A stretch of 5,450 nt of DNA from Kiritimatiellia bacterium (GTDB lineage: Bacteria; Verrucomicrobiota; Kiritimatiellia; RFP12; DVOR01): assembly GCA_017457555.1 (NCBI GenBank), contig JAFTHG010000021.1, forward strand, positions 1-5,450, read 5' to 3'. Both the position numbers and the translations under genes were made by a program. This document shows, in pieces, positions 5,390 to 5,450 of the stretch; the first letter of the stretch is position 1; each line of letters begins with the position of its first letter. The notes beneath the pieces were generated by a model, which saw only the letters and a list, made by a program, of their open reading frames with translations, had not been told where the DNA came from and did not search any database.

Positions 5390-5450
5390 TCATTCTCGGC
5401 TATCTTCTGCCTCCCTTAAGGCTTGATGGCTTTTCACACGGCGTGCCACG
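5390..5450 (-). CDS. Possible C-terminal end of a convergent gene, truncated by the window edge
   Basis: On the - strand, one frame is open from the right edge to a TGA at 5392-5390, giving VARRVKSHQALREAEDSRE. The charged, helix-like composition is protein-like, and the perfect dyad at 5331-5352 lies where a terminator would be expected. The stretch is only 19 codons, so an open frame by chance is quite possible, and no family can be named. Confidence 0.25.
   Translation of the reverse strand, partial: VARRVKSHQALREAEDSRE

Noticed and set aside
1..5450. CRISPR array, tRNA, rRNA, insertion sequence or flanking attachment-site repeats
   Set aside because: No regularly spaced repeats, tRNA-like fold, transposase gene or matching direct repeats at the two ends were seen.

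Overview
This window carries a compact three-gene restriction-modification type cassette, all on the + strand, flanked by non-coding DNA. The genes are a small methyltransferase-like subunit (407-1102), an Eco57I-type N6-adenine DNA methyltransferase (1105-2604), and a large protein that joins a GIY-YIG-like domain to a superfamily 2 helicase (2597-5134). The organism is bacterial. All three genes have GGAGG-type ribosome binding sites, GC content is somewhat below 50% by eye, and the ATG/TGA/TAA signals are standard. This fits a Firmicutes-like host, but no taxonomic marker gene is present, so the assignment is tentative.

Layout: positions 1-190 hold no convincing gene. An extended -10 promoter candidate lies near 194-199, followed by a structured leader of about 200 nt. 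The leader contains a 5' hairpin (209-225), a 15-bp perfect dyad (235-249) overlapping a second dyad (247-257), and a large stem-loop (311-406) that pairs with the Shine-Dalgarno sequence of the first gene. Six T residues follow the stem and touch the first gene's start codon. The three genes come next, with a 2-nt gap and then an 8-nt overlap, which indicates one operon with translational coupling. The 3' flank has a probable intrinsic terminator (5238-5285), an overlapping competing dyad, an isolated perfect 8-bp dyad (5331-5352), and possibly the last codons of a convergent gene on the - strand running off the right edge.

How the parts may work together: the first two proteins both carry the EVFTP N-terminal motif and a SAM-binding motif I, but only the second has the catalytic NPPY. 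This suggests a paired methylase with one catalytic and one accessory SAM-fold subunit. The third protein would supply ATP-driven DNA engagement and the only recognisable nuclease candidate, the GIY-YIG-like domain. The region of the methylase expected to recognise target DNA is markedly AT-rich compared with its flanks, which suggests exchange of specificity. The gene families are ones I recognise from restriction loci. The least explained parts are the leader regulation and the division of labour between the two methylase-like proteins.
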